Shown: positions 1-9,410, counted from the first letter of the stretch. The stretch is 64,000 nucleotides of DNA from Gallionellaceae bacterium (GCA_028714875.1 JAQTLN010000010.1:80599-144598); one strand, 5' to 3'. Made by a program: numbers and translations. Notes: generated by a model from the sequence alone, not told the origin.

Positions 1-1145
1 GCCATGATGAAGCCGGAAGAGTCGGACATCACCTCGGCGGGGATGTCGATTCCCTTCACGGACGGCTCCATGCCCACAGCCAGTACCACGAGATCGTGGG
101 CGGTGGCGTAGCGCTTGTAACCTTCGACGTTGACGCCGTTGCAGACCGGGTTGCCTTCCTTGTCCTGGGTGATGCGGGCGACCTTGGACTTCACGAAGGA
201 CACGTTCGGATTGGCTTGTACCTTCTGGTAGAAGTCCTCGAAACGGTCGATGGCGCGAATGTCGATGTAATAGATGGTGGACTTGCCGGCGTCACCGAAA
301 GCTTCCTGCACATAATGGGTTTGCTTGAGCGAACCCATGCAGCAGAAGCGCGAGCAATGGCGCAGATGGTTTTCGTCACGCGAACCGGCGCACTGGATGA
401 AGGCGACGTTCTTGGCTTCCTTGCCGTCAGACGGGCGCAGGATCTTGCCGCCGGTGGGGCCGTGCGGGTCGGCCAGGCGCTCGAATTCGACGTTGGTGAT
501 GACGTTGGGGAAGCGGTCGTAGCCGTAATAAACGATCTTCTCGGCGGCGTAGGGCTGCCAGCCGGTGGCCCAGACGATGGCGCCAGCATTAAGGCTGATG
601 ACTTCTTCCTTGTCGTCCAGATTCACCGCGTCGTACTTGCAGGCGGCCTTTGCGCGGTCGGCGTCGGCGGTGCCGATGATGGACGGGTCGATCACGTAGC
701 GCTGCGGGTAGGCCATGCTGGACGGCAGGTAGGCCGCCTTGATCTTGCCCAGGTTGTAGTTGAAGGCGTCGTCGATCTCGGTCTGAACCGCCTTGCCGCA
801 TTCGCCGCAGGCCGTGCAGTTGGAGTTCACATAGCGCGGCTTCAGCTTCACGGAGACGCTGTAAGCGCCCTTGGTGCCGGAGATGCCGGTCACTTCCGCG
901 AGGGTGAGTACCTGGATGCGCGGGTTCGCCTTCAAACGGCGCAGATTGATTTCCAGGCCGCAGGTGGGATGGCACATTTTGGGGAAATAACGGTAGAGCT
1001 GAACGGTACGGCCGCCCAGGTACGGGTTACTTTCCACCAGCACGACTTGCTTCCCGGTTTCGGCCGCTTCCAGAGCGGCTGTCATGCCGGAAATGCCGCC
1101 GCCCACGACCAGAATGGTCTGGTTGGTCGCCACTACAGACGTCAT
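1..1145 (-). CDS. qmoA: QmoA-like flavoprotein (HdrA family), partial at window edge
   Basis: Only the first ~381 codons are present; the gene runs off the left edge. The reverse-strand product starts MTSVVATNQTILVVGGGISG, a Rossmann FAD-binding motif followed by AALEAAETGKQVVLVE. It continues with YFPKMCHPTCGLEINLRR and a CxxCGxC cluster (NCTACGECGKA) typical of the HdrA/QmoA family. In sulfate reducers and many sulfur oxidisers QmoABC links APS reductase to the quinone pool. The ATG at 1145 is preceded by GGAGGC at about 1151. No aprAB lies upstream: the next gene on the right is unrelated and ends at 1506, so qmoA seems to be first in its operon. Assignment to QmoA rather than another HdrA-like protein is inferred from motif wording; qmoB/qmoC would lie outside the window. 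Confidence 0.85.
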   Translation of the reverse strand, partial: MTSVVATNQTILVVGGGISGMTAALEAAETGKQVVLVESNPYLGGRTVQLYRYFPKMCHPTCGLEINLRRLKANPRIQVLTLAEVTGISGTKGAYSVSVKLKPRYVNSNCTACGECGKAVQTEIDDAFNYNLGKIKAAYLPSSMAYPQRYVIDPSIIGTADADRAKAACKYDAVNLDDKEEVISLNAGAIVWATGWQPYAAEKIVYYGYDRFPNVITNVEFERLADPHGPTGGKILRPSDGKEAKNVAFIQCAGSRDENHLRHCSRFCCMGSLKQTHYVQEAFGDAGKSTIYYIDIRAIDRFEDFYQKVQANPNVSFVKSKVARITQDKEGNPVCNGVNVEGYKRYATAHDLVVLAVGMEPSVKGIDIPAEVMSDSSGFIM

Positions 1146-1505
1146 GTATCGCCTCCGATGGGTGAGGATTTGCAACTTGGCTTGAAAAAACGGCATGGCG
1201 ACGCCAGATGGTGACCGCCGCCAAAAATAGGCGCGAATGGTACTCGCAAAGCCCCCACCCTCGCGATATTGGTTTAATCGAAAGTTCTTATGAACGAATA
1301 GACTGGGACTATCTGAGGGAGAGGCCGGGGTATCGGACAGACCGGTGGCTCGCGGGGTGGGGCGACGTGATCGGCGTCGGGCATGGTGAGGTTGCGGCGG
1401 CGAGCCGCGAATGCCTTGATGCGTTGCTTGAACTTTCCCGCATGGCACGCGCGACCGGGGCGCCACAAGGTATTCGTGGCGCGTTCTATCTGCCCGATGC
1501 GTCAC
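1146..1505. other. intergenic region upstream of qmoA
   Basis: This 360-base gap lies between the start of qmoA and the end of the outer-membrane barrel gene, both on the minus strand. It should contain the qmoA promoter. A short imperfect dyad (GTTCTTATGAAC, about 1285-1296) is visible but I cannot assign a regulator. Open frames across it show no recognisable protein. Confidence 0.4.
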
Positions 1506-2990
1506 TCAGAAGCTGTAACGCACTTCCGAGTAAACGCGGTCTTTGCTATCGAATTGGCCGAACAGCCCGGTTCCGCCAAAAACATCCGCTCCGAATACGG
1601 CCCGCCAGTTTCCGTCAAGCCGCCAGGTAAGCTTGAGTTGGGCGAGCCAGTCGTTCCGGTCGAGGCTGCGAATCAGCAGGATCTTGGGCTCCAGCTTGGG
1701 GTGCAGGGCTTGAGTGCTGAACATGACCGAGACACCGCTCTCTGTCGTGTCCTGGTACAAATCCGGATCATGATTGGGGAACCAGCGCTGATAGAACTGC
1801 AAATTGAAACGGGTTTCCTCGGGAAAGCTCCACTCCAATCCGATGATGTAATCGAGCATGTCCTGTTTGACCAGCCCATCCACATCACTGGCTCTGTTTA
1901 CATAGGATTGCTTGCCTTTCGTGTAGACCGCCTCCGATTTCAGGACCAGGGGACCAAGATCTTTTCCCAGTGTCGCGCCTATCTGAAGGATTCTGTCGTG
2001 CATCGGCCGGTAGGCGATGGTCGTGGGCGCGACCAGTTGCCGAGAGAAGGCGGCGGCGGGGTCCTGGGTGCTATAGACGAATCCGGATACATCCCATCCC
2101 GAGGTAATTTGTGAGAGCCGGATGCCATAGGCTGAATTTTTGAGCTGTGTCGGCTTTTCTTCTTCCGCGATATATGAGGTCACACCTGGAAGACTGGGCG
2201 GTGTGAAGGGGTAGAACTCCGCGCCCGGCTTGCCGATGTTTTCGTAGGTCATGTAGGGAATCACGACGGCTTCGGCATGGAAATCGCCGGAAAAATATTC
2301 AGCGCGTCCCGCCCATTGCGGAATGCGCAATATGTCGAATTCCGGGAGCGCAAGTTCTCTCAGATCTTTCGCCGACACGACATCCGCGAAAAACAACCCG
2401 ACCATTTCTCCCCAGATGATGTGCTGGCGGCCCAGGCGGAAGTCCCAGCCACCCCCGGGAAAGTCGATGTAGGCCTCGCGGATGCTGGCTTCCAGGCGTT
2501 GGTTATCTTTTACCTGTGCGTTGTAATAATTACCGAGGTCATAAATGGGGTCATAAATGAAACGCCCACCTAGCTTCCAGGCAAGGCCGCCGTCCGTATT
2601 TCCGGTTGTGGCCAGGTCAAGGGTGTTCCTGAATTTCGACCAGTGTCCGGGCTTTCCATAGGTGTAGGCCAGGTCATTCTGATAGAAGCCGGTAATTATG
2701 GTCGGGTTCGCCGCGTTTCTCTTTTCGCGGCCTTCCGGGCTGGACGTCAGGCGGGTCAGTGAGGGAAGTTGATCCGCTCCCGGCGGCGCCTTGATCGGCC
2801 CACGTGCTTCATTGGAGGGTGCCGCTGATTCGCCAACAGGTTTGAATAAGCCATCCAGGGATTGCGGCTTGGCGGCGGCGTCGCTCTGCGCATGGGCGGA
2901 AGTGGCGGCGGCAAGCAAAATATAAATCCATATTGCTGGTTGCTTGTGTATGCCGGGTCGCGCCATGCCGGCGTTATTTCCGTGAGACAT
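1506..2990 (-). CDS. DUF1302-like outer-membrane beta-barrel protein
   Basis: A 494-residue exported protein with a signal peptide ending around THSAHAQ-type sequence (AAATSAHAQS). The mature part is rich in alternating aromatic/polar strands (GFYQNDLAYTYGKPGHW, FRLGRQHIIWGEMVGLFFAD, REAYIDF) and ends in the aromatic residue of VRYSF, as in outer-membrane barrels. The GRQxIxWG stretch resembles DUF1302 proteins. The start at 2990 is preferred because AAGGA overlaps the stop of the upstream ATPase gene; an in-frame start at 3023 has no good ribosome site. It lies 13 bases after the ABC ATPase, so the two are probably co-transcribed and may act in one envelope export route. Substrate unknown. 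Confidence 0.75.
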   Translation of the reverse strand: MSHGNNAGMARPGIHKQPAIWIYILLAAATSAHAQSDAAAKPQSLDGLFKPVGESAAPSNEARGPIKAPPGADQLPSLTRLTSSPEGREKRNAANPTIITGFYQNDLAYTYGKPGHWSKFRNTLDLATTGNTDGGLAWKLGGRFIYDPIYDLGNYYNAQVKDNQRLEASIREAYIDFPGGGWDFRLGRQHIIWGEMVGLFFADVVSAKDLRELALPEFDILRIPQWAGRAEYFSGDFHAEAVVIPYMTYENIGKPGAEFYPFTPPSLPGVTSYIAEEEKPTQLKNSAYGIRLSQITSGWDVSGFVYSTQDPAAAFSRQLVAPTTIAYRPMHDRILQIGATLGKDLGPLVLKSEAVYTKGKQSYVNRASDVDGLVKQDMLDYIIGLEWSFPEETRFNLQFYQRWFPNHDPDLYQDTTESGVSVMFSTQALHPKLEPKILLIRSLDRNDWLAQLKLTWRLDGNWRAVFGADVFGGTGLFGQFDSKDRVYSEVRYSF

Positions 2991-3003
2991 TGCCCCTATT
3001 TCC

Positions 3004-3690
3004 TTATGTGACGATCTGTCCATCGCTCAATTCGATTACCCGGTTAGCCATTTCCATAACACGTGGATCATGGGTGGAAAAGATAAACGTCGTGCCTTCC
3101 CGCTGGTTCAACTCACGCATCAACTTGAGTATCTCCTCGCCGGTTTTGCGATCCAGGTTGGCGGTGGGTTCGTCGGCGAGAATGATCTTGGGTTTGGTCG
3201 CGAGGGCGCGCGCGATGGCCACGCGCTGCCGTTGCCCACCGCTCAATTCGTTGGGCCGGTGGCGACCGAAACGCTCCAGGCCGACCACCCGCAAAGCGTG
3301 TTCGACCCGTTCTCGCCGGCTCTCTTTGTTCATGTGCTTTTGCTGTGTGAGGGGATATTCGACATTTTCCCAAGCGGACAGCACAGGTAGCAGGTTGAAT
3401 GTCTGGAACACAAAGCCAAGGGTGTTCAGCCTCAGATCCGCGAGCGCATCAGCGGTTTTGTCGCTGACATCCTGTCCCTGTACGCGAATGGCGCCCGAGC
3501 TTGGTGTGTCGATGCAGCCGATCATATTCAACAGGGTCGATTTTCCGCTGCCGGACGGCCCGGCCAGAGCCAGGAACTCACCCTGGTAGACCGTGAGCGT
3601 GACATCTTGCAGCGCGGTCACCTTCTGCTTGCCCAGCGCGTATACCTTGCTCACCCCTTGCACTTCCACGACGACTTGTTGGTCGGACAT
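3004..3690 (-). CDS. LolD/MacB-type ABC transporter ATPase
   Basis: A 228-residue ATPase of the lipoprotein-release/MacB class. It shows Walker A GPSGSGKST near residue 42, Q-loop (VFQTFNLLPVLSAWENVEYP), signature LSGGQRQRVA, Walker B IILADEPTANLD and H-loop FSTHDPR. The NLLPVLSAWENVE stretch is typical of LolD/MacB relatives. The ATG at 3690 has GGAG eight bases upstream; a GTG at 3696 is an alternative. Its partner permeases are probably the two FtsX-type genes at 4748-7199, separated by a gene on the opposite strand. It is followed closely by the outer-membrane barrel gene. The substrate could be a lipid, lipoprotein or glycolipid; the sequence does not decide. Confidence 0.88.
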   Translation of the reverse strand: MSDQQVVVEVQGVSKVYALGKQKVTALQDVTLTVYQGEFLALAGPSGSGKSTLLNMIGCIDTPSSGAIRVQGQDVSDKTADALADLRLNTLGFVFQTFNLLPVLSAWENVEYPLTQQKHMNKESRRERVEHALRVVGLERFGRHRPNELSGGQRQRVAIARALATKPKIILADEPTANLDRKTGEEILKLMRELNQREGTTFIFSTHDPRVMEMANRVIELSDGQIVT

Positions 3691-3939
3691 GGCCACTGCT
3701 CCGCGTCAATTTCAGGTTGGTCGTAGCCGGACGCGATGCCGCCAAGGGTTCATCACGTCTTTCTTGCTTGCCGCATCTTAAAGGATAAACGGCCTGTTTC
3801 TTGCGCCCTCCGACGCGCATCCGGGGGCGGGGCCAGACCAATACAGGCCGGAGCTGGCTCGAACCGGGCAATATAATGGGGAACGACCACGCTCCTTCGC
3901 GGTCACCTTTTTCCGCCCTCAAATTGAATGGAGATCATG

Positions 3940-4728
3940 ATGACGACTCTGCCCACGATGTCGCGGCGGCGCGGTATTTACCTGTTAGGCGCGCTGCTGG
4001 TATCACTTTCCTGGGGTGGACCCGCCGCCGCGGAGGATGTCGATGGCAAGCCCGAGTTTGCCCGGGAAGTGCTCGCCAAAGCGGATCGGATCAGGTTCCC
4101 GGACGACGGCTTTCAGGTGGATGTCTTGATTACCACGACGGCGCCGGATAGCGAGCCTGAGCAGCGGTCTTATCGGATTCTGTCGAAGGGGAATAGCCAG
4201 ACGCTGGTACAGACCACCGCGCCGGCGGTGGATCGCAATCAGATTCTGTTGATGCGGGATCGTGATCTATGGGCCTTCCTGCCCAATCTGTCGCAGCCGA
4301 TCCGCTTGCCGCTGTCGCAGCGGCTGACCGGCCAGGTGGCCAACGGTGATCTGGCGCGCGCGAATTTCGCGGGAGATTACACGCCGAAGATACTGCGCAC
4401 GGAAAAGATCGACGGGGAAACGCATTACGTGCTGGAACTTGCCGCGATCGACAACTGGGTCACCTACAGCCGGGTTCTCTACTGGGTCAATGCCAAGAAC
4501 AGCCATCCTTACAAGGCCGAGTTCTACGCTTTGTCGGGCCGTCTTCTGAAGGTCTGCCACTACCAGAAATTCAAGCGCATGGGCGGTGGCATACGCCCCA
4601 GTGAGCTTGTGATCGATGATGCCTTGCGCGCGGGCAACCGGTCGCTACTCGAATACTCCAACATGGCCGAGCGCGACCTTGAGGACAAGATATTTGCCAA
4701 GGACTATCTGAAGAAACTGAGCCGCTGA
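3940..4728 (+). CDS. LolA-like outer membrane lipoprotein-sorting protein
   Basis: About 262 residues with a signal peptide (RRRGIYLLGALLVSLSWGG, cleaved near PAAAED). The body contains DVLITTTAPD, a lipid-handling LolA-like fold signature (QTLVQTTAPAVDRNQILLM, DLWAFLPNLSQPIRLPL) and a late FKRMGGGIRPSELVIDD segment. These match the family annotated as outer membrane lipoprotein-sorting protein (LolA-like, PF17131 type) usually found next to MacB/LolCDE-like transporters, as here. GGAG at 3930 is spaced six bases from ATG 3940; ATGs at 3928 and 3937 are less well placed. It is transcribed divergently from the ATPase and convergently with the permeases. Likely a periplasmic carrier or regulator for the same export system. 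Confidence 0.8.
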   Translation: MTTLPTMSRRRGIYLLGALLVSLSWGGPAAAEDVDGKPEFAREVLAKADRIRFPDDGFQVDVLITTTAPDSEPEQRSYRILSKGNSQTLVQTTAPAVDRNQILLMRDRDLWAFLPNLSQPIRLPLSQRLTGQVANGDLARANFAGDYTPKILRTEKIDGETHYVLELAAIDNWVTYSRVLYWVNAKNSHPYKAEFYALSGRLLKVCHYQKFKRMGGGIRPSELVIDDALRAGNRSLLEYSNMAERDLEDKIFAKDYLKKLSR

Positions 4729-4747
4729 TCCGTTACCTGGACCGGCA

Positions 4748-5959
4748 TCAGATGTTGTGCCGCAGCGCGTCGACGACCTCTAGTTTGGCGGCGCGACGCC
4801 CCGGCAAGATGGCCGCCAGTACGGCGGCCGCCGACCCGGTGAGCATGGCTAGAAGCAGTACCCAGGGAACGATGCGGATACTGGCGGTGTAATCGGCGTT
4901 GGAGCCGGGCGGCGGTGGCATGGGAATGCCCACACTCGAAATCGCCGCGGCGAGAGCCACGCCAACGACGACCCCGGCCACCCCACCCAGCAGGCCAAGC
5001 AACGCATATTCCTGCATGATCAGTTGGAACAATTTTCGGCGGCGCTGGCCCAGCGCCAGCATGGTTCCGAATTCGCCGGTGCGCTCGTAGACGGCCATAT
5101 TGACCGTGCTCGCGACACTGAGAACCAGCATGACCATGATGATGAACTGCAAAGCGCCGAACTGGCGGCGATAGAGCGCCACGGTCTTTTCATAGAACTC
5201 CGCCAGTTCATGCCACGGTTTGACCTGGAAGCCGAGGGGGCCAAGCTTGGCCCTGGCGGCACTGACGACCTGATCGGTGGCGCTCGTGTCATCCAGCGAT
5301 ACGACGATGCTGTGGATGGCGCGCGTATAGAGCAGTTCCTGCGCCGCGGCCTGCGGAATCCTGACGGCGCGGTCGTCGTACTCCTTGAAGAAGGTGCGGA
5401 ATACGCCGATCACCTGAAATTCCAGTGAGTTCAGCGCGCCTTCCGGGGTGCTGACCAACAGCGTGATATAGCCGCCCGGGCGCAAATGCAGCGCGGCGGC
5501 GACCCCTTCGCCGACGACCACGCCATAGGCATCGGAATCCTTGAGCTGACGCCCCGCGACGATCGTGGTCGCGCTGCCGAAACTGGCCTCCTTGTCGGAC
5601 TCGATGCCTTCGCCCATCACCGGCAAATCGGCGCGGCCGTTGTTGGCCAGTCCGGAGAAATTGACCCGCGTCATCACGTTTTTGACGTGAGGAAGCGACT
5701 TGAGCGCCGCCACGACCGGCTGCGTATCGGAGATCAGGTAACGCGAGGGTTCGCGTTTGCCATATTCGAGATAGCCCTTGCGGTAAACCTGCATATGGCC
5801 AATGCGGGAGTGGATCGTGGCTTCGCTCAACTGGATGAAGACATCTTCGACAAAGCCGCCGCTGACGATGATCGCGGCGACACCCGAGATGATCGCGGCC
5901 AGGGTCAACGCGGTGCGCAATCGGTTTCTGAAGATGTTGCGAAAGGCGAGCTTGAGCAT
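4748..5959 (-). CDS. FtsX/LolE-type ABC transporter permease
   Basis: A 403-residue inner-membrane protein with the MacB/FtsX layout. It starts MLKLAFRNIFRNRLRTALTL with one membrane segment, then a periplasmic MacB-PCD-like domain of about 230 residues (residues 40-270). Three further membrane segments follow near 275-300, 320-345 and 365-390, with the conserved ERTGEFGTMLALGQRRRKLFQL coupling region split across residues about 290-315. It is about 37% alike by eye to the next gene upstream and separated from it by 16 bases, so the two form a heterodimeric permease pair. It converges on the LolA-like gene (20 bases apart). Confidence 0.88.
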   Translation of the reverse strand: MLKLAFRNIFRNRLRTALTLAAIISGVAAIIVSGGFVEDVFIQLSEATIHSRIGHMQVYRKGYLEYGKREPSRYLISDTQPVVAALKSLPHVKNVMTRVNFSGLANNGRADLPVMGEGIESDKEASFGSATTIVAGRQLKDSDAYGVVVGEGVAAALHLRPGGYITLLVSTPEGALNSLEFQVIGVFRTFFKEYDDRAVRIPQAAAQELLYTRAIHSIVVSLDDTSATDQVVSAARAKLGPLGFQVKPWHELAEFYEKTVALYRRQFGALQFIIMVMLVLSVASTVNMAVYERTGEFGTMLALGQRRRKLFQLIMQEYALLGLLGGVAGVVVGVALAAAISSVGIPMPPPPGSNADYTASIRIVPWVLLLAMLTGSAAAVLAAILPGRRAAKLEVVDALRHNI

Positions 5960-5975
5960 GGTCTGTCTATCTGGA

Positions 5976-7199
5976 CTAGATGTTGTGTCTGAGCGCGTTG
6001 ATGATCTGCATACGCGATGCCATCCAGGCTGGATAGAGGCCCGCCAGCAAAGTCGTGACCAAGGCCAGGCTGAAGGCGCTGAGCAGGAGATCCCAACTGA
6101 CCCGTATCGCGCCCAGATAGCCTTCTTCCATGCCCGGGGGCGGGGGCATCGGGATGCCGACGTAGGAGATCAGTTCCGCCAGTCCGTAACCCAGCACCAC
6201 GCCGAGCAGCCCACCTATCAATCCCAGCAGCAGACTCTCGGTGGCGAACAATTGCATGATCTTCTTTCGCTTGAAACCGATGGCCAGCAGCGTGCCGATT
6301 TCACCGGTGCGTTCCAGCACCCCCATGACCAGCATATTGGAAATGCTCAAGACGATGATGCAGCCGATGATCAGCCTGAGCACGCCCATTTGCTGGGCGA
6401 ACAGGGTGACGGTCTTGTTGTAGAAATCCGCGCGCTCATACCAGGGCACGAATTCCAGTCCGCTTGATTGGGACGGGTACAGGGCGCGGAAACGTGACAG
6501 GAAATGGTCGGTTCGCTCCGTTTCGTCGAGCAGCACCAGCCAGGTATGCGCGCCGTCGGCGCGCAACAATGATTGCGCGAGCCCGATGGGCAGGCGCAGG
6601 GCGGAATCGTCATAGGTCTGATTGGCGGTAATGAACACACCGGCCACCGTGGCTTCGACGCCATTGACGCCACCACTGGATGGGCTCGCCAGCAGCGCGA
6701 CCGTGGCCCCCGGCTCGACCCCGAGATTGCGCGCCAGGCCGCGCCCGAGGACGACCTCCTTCGCGTTCGCGCTGGACAGGTTTTTCCCGGCCACGATGCG
6801 GAATGCCTTGCTGAGATCGGCCTCCTTGGCCGGATCGACGCCATCGGCCAGAAAAGAGACCGTGGTATCGCCATGGCTGACCAGACCGTTGACCGAAAGA
6901 CGTGGCGCGACCAGTTTGACGCCGGCGGTGGACTCGATGGCTTGTCGCTGCGGCAGGGAACCGGGTAGCAGGTACTGGAAGGGATTGGCCGCGCCCGCCT
7001 TGAAGTAGCCTGGCCGCACCACCTGGATGTGGCCCAGTTGCGACTGGATGGTGCCTTCCCGCATCGCCCAGAAAATCCACTGGACGAAGCCTTCCGCCAA
7101 TATCATCGAGATCACGCCAACCGACACGATCGACAAGGCTATCGCCGCGCGGCGCTTGTTACGCCCTAGATTGCGGGCGGCTACGAATAAGTTGGCCAT
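5976..7199 (-). CDS. FtsX/LolC-type ABC transporter permease
   Basis: A 407-residue paralogue of the preceding permease. It has the MANLFVAARNLGRNKRRAAI start, an N-terminal membrane segment and a large periplasmic domain. The C-terminal three-helix FtsX domain contains ERTGEIGTLLAIGFKRKKIM and a GIPMPPPPG loop that is shared with its partner. AAGGA lies just before the ATG. First gene of the permease pair; divergent from the glycosyltransferase at 7263. Together with the ATPase at 3004-3690 it would make a complete Lol/MacB-type transporter whose genes have been split by strand. Confidence 0.87.
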   Translation of the reverse strand: MANLFVAARNLGRNKRRAAIALSIVSVGVISMILAEGFVQWIFWAMREGTIQSQLGHIQVVRPGYFKAGAANPFQYLLPGSLPQRQAIESTAGVKLVAPRLSVNGLVSHGDTTVSFLADGVDPAKEADLSKAFRIVAGKNLSSANAKEVVLGRGLARNLGVEPGATVALLASPSSGGVNGVEATVAGVFITANQTYDDSALRLPIGLAQSLLRADGAHTWLVLLDETERTDHFLSRFRALYPSQSSGLEFVPWYERADFYNKTVTLFAQQMGVLRLIIGCIIVLSISNMLVMGVLERTGEIGTLLAIGFKRKKIMQLFATESLLLGLIGGLLGVVLGYGLAELISYVGIPMPPPPGMEEGYLGAIRVSWDLLLSAFSLALVTTLLAGLYPAWMASRMQIINALRHNI

Positions 7200-7262
7200 G
7201 ATCCTTCACATGTAACAGAATTTATTCATGTCTACGCCGACGTATTGCCTGGAGCAGGTTTG

Positions 7263-8477
7263 ATGCCACCCACGGAACGCCCGGTCATTCTACTCGTCGC
7301 GGAAGCGGTGACACTTGCGCATTTCGCGCGTATCGCGACGCTGGCGCGGGCGCTGGATACGGACGCCTACCGGGTCGTGGTTGCCAGCGACCCACGCTTT
7401 TCCGCGCTGGACGGCGATGCGCCACTTACGCTTCAGACGATTTCATCCATCGCCACGCAAGCGTTCGCCACCGCGCTGGTCAAGGGTAAGCCGGTCTACA
7501 GCAGCGAGACCTTGACCCGCTATGTCGAGGAAGATCTGGCGCTGATCGACCGGGTAAAACCGGATCTGGTGATTGGTGATTTCCGCTTGTCGCTCGCGGT
7601 GAGCGCGCCGTTGCGCCGAGTGCCCTACGTCTCGGTGGTCAATGGCTACTGGAGCCCCTATGCCGATACCGCCTATCCGGTGCCGGATTTGCCTGTGACA
7701 CGCCTGCTTGGCGTCGGGATCGCGCAGCGGGTGTTCGACCTGGTTCGGCCGTTGGCATTTGCCAGCCATGCCGCGCCCTTGAACCGCGTCCGCCGCAAGT
7801 TCGGCTTGCCGTCACTGGGGCGTGATTTGCGGACGGCCTACACCTGGGGCGACTACACGCTGTACGCGGACATTCCCGAAGTCACCCCGACGCGCGGCTT
7901 GCCGCCCAACCATCGTTATCTCGGCCCCGTCTTGTGGTCCACCCAGACCCCCCTGCCGGATTGGTGGGAACGCCTGCCGCGAGACAAGCCGATCGTGTGT
8001 TTCACCCTGGGTAGCTCGGGCAAGGCCGATTTTTTGCCCGCCGCGCTCAAGGCGTTGGCGCGATTGCCTATCACCCTGATTGTCGCCACGGTCGGCAGGG
8101 TGGTGCTGCCCGCGCTGCCGGACAACGTATTCCAGGCTGACTATCTGCCTATGGAAGCCGCGCTTCGGCGCTCGCAATTATTGATATGCAACGGCGGTAG
8201 TCTGACCACCTACCAGGCTCTCGCCGGTGGCGTGCCGGTCATCGGCGTTTGCTCGAACCTGGACCAGCTGTTGAACATGACAGCCATCGCGCGCCTGGGT
8301 TGCGGCGTCATGCTGCGCGCCGGAGGACTGGCGCCCGCCACTTTGCGCGAAACGGCCAAGGCGGTGCTGGCGGTGCCGGCATATACGCAAGCAGCCGCCC
8401 GCATGGGTCAGGTGCTCGAACAGTACGACAGCAAGCAGCGCTTCCGCGACACCGTGTCGGAACTGCTGGGAAAATAG
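7263..8477 (+). CDS. UDP-glycosyltransferase (GT1/MGT-like)
   Basis: About 404 residues with the two-domain GT-B form of macrolide/UDP-glucosyltransferases. The N-terminal half begins RPVILLVAEAVTLAHFARIA. The C-terminal donor-binding half has PIVCFTLGSSGKADFLP and the sugar-donor motif ending LLICNGGSLTTYQALAGGVP. The acceptor could be a lipid, sterol-like or polyketide-like molecule; this cannot be told from sequence. ATG 7263 has GGAG eight bases upstream, so a TTG start at 7245 is rejected. It is followed 40 bases later by a hexapeptide acyltransferase, suggesting a two-step glycolipid or envelope modification. It is related in fold to the glycosyltransferase at 10810-12018. Confidence 0.8.
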   Translation: MPPTERPVILLVAEAVTLAHFARIATLARALDTDAYRVVVASDPRFSALDGDAPLTLQTISSIATQAFATALVKGKPVYSSETLTRYVEEDLALIDRVKPDLVIGDFRLSLAVSAPLRRVPYVSVVNGYWSPYADTAYPVPDLPVTRLLGVGIAQRVFDLVRPLAFASHAAPLNRVRRKFGLPSLGRDLRTAYTWGDYTLYADIPEVTPTRGLPPNHRYLGPVLWSTQTPLPDWWERLPRDKPIVCFTLGSSGKADFLPAALKALARLPITLIVATVGRVVLPALPDNVFQADYLPMEAALRRSQLLICNGGSLTTYQALAGGVPVIGVCSNLDQLLNMTAIARLGCGVMLRAGGLAPATLRETAKAVLAVPAYTQAAARMGQVLEQYDSKQRFRDTVSELLGK

Positions 8478-8517
8478 CCGCACCTTCATAAGTTGAACAA
8501 TCGAAGAGGAGTCCATC

Positions 8518-9174
8518 ATGCGAACCATCAACGCGAAACAAGTCTCGCTGTTCTTTCTCATGCTGGGTGTCATTGCCATCCTCTGTCTCGCCACAACCTG
8601 GTGGACACTGGGGAGAGTGCCTCTCGGCGATTTTCGCGGTGTGATCCTGGTTGGGGCGGGCGTCGTGTTCTTCTATCTCTATGCTTTCGCCGTCTACCGC
8701 CTGTTCCTGCACTTCATGCCGCTGAGCGAGGGTGAACTGCCTGAAGGGTCGCGGGAAGAATTCGCCGCCCAGGTGAACATCCTGTTCTATCTGCTGCTGT
8801 TCAATAGTTTGATTCGCACTCACTTCCTTCCTGTGCCCTTGATGCGACTTGTCTATCAGGCGCTAGGCACGCGCATGGGGCCAAACACCTATAGCGCCGG
8901 TGTCATCCTGGACCCGCCCCTGACCGAATTCGGCGCGAACTGCATTATCGGCCACGATGCCGTGCTGTTCAGCCACGCCATCGAGGGGCGCCATTTCGCG
9001 TTATCCAGAATCCGTGCCGGAGACAACGTCACCATCGGCGCCACGGCGGTCGTCATGTCCGGGGTGACCATCGGCGACGGCGCCATCATCTCGGCAGGTT
9101 CGGTCGTGCTAAAGGACACCACAATTGGTGTCAATGAAGTCTGGGGCGGCGTGCCGGCAAAGCGCCTCAAGTAA
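8518..9174 (+). CDS. membrane-anchored hexapeptide-repeat acyltransferase
   Basis: A 218-residue protein with two N-terminal membrane helices (about residues 8-30 and 40-62) and a C-terminal left-handed beta-helix. The hexapeptide pattern is visible in GANCIIGHDAVLFSH, IRAGDNVTIGATAVVMSG and VTIGDGAIISAGSVVLKD, ending with the usual VWGGVPAKRLK cap. The H in IIGHDAV and FSHAIEG may be catalytic. GAGGAG at 8505 supports the start. It probably acetylates a saccharide or lipid-linked intermediate at the inner membrane, in the same transcription unit as the glycosyltransferase upstream. Confidence 0.78.
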   Translation: MRTINAKQVSLFFLMLGVIAILCLATTWWTLGRVPLGDFRGVILVGAGVVFFYLYAFAVYRLFLHFMPLSEGELPEGSREEFAAQVNILFYLLLFNSLIRTHFLPVPLMRLVYQALGTRMGPNTYSAGVILDPPLTEFGANCIIGHDAVLFSHAIEGRHFALSRIRAGDNVTIGATAVVMSGVTIGDGAIISAGSVVLKDTTIGVNEVWGGVPAKRLK

Positions 9175-9410
9175 TACTGTCGATGGTTTTTACATGGTGG
9201 AAAACCCGGTCTTGTTGCCGCGGAAACAATCACTTAAGTGTGATTCACGGCAGCGTGAAGCGGGCTGGCTAGCCCCAATGGCTCACCACATTGGAACGAT
9301 CAACCTTCTGGCGGCAGGGATGTCGGATATTTTTACAGTCGCGCATCTGGCGCCGCTTGAATTTCCTGATGTGACCTGTAACCAATTGTTTTGTTGGTTT
9401 ATTTTGTACT

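Noticed and set aside
96..1214. Long plus-strand ORF opposite qmoA
   Set aside because: It is antisense to a clear QmoA coding frame with motifs and ribosome site; its translation is low-complexity and matches no family.
1208..1630. Plus-strand ORF in the qmoA upstream gap
   Set aside because: No ribosome site or recognisable domain, and its second half is antisense to the outer-membrane barrel gene.
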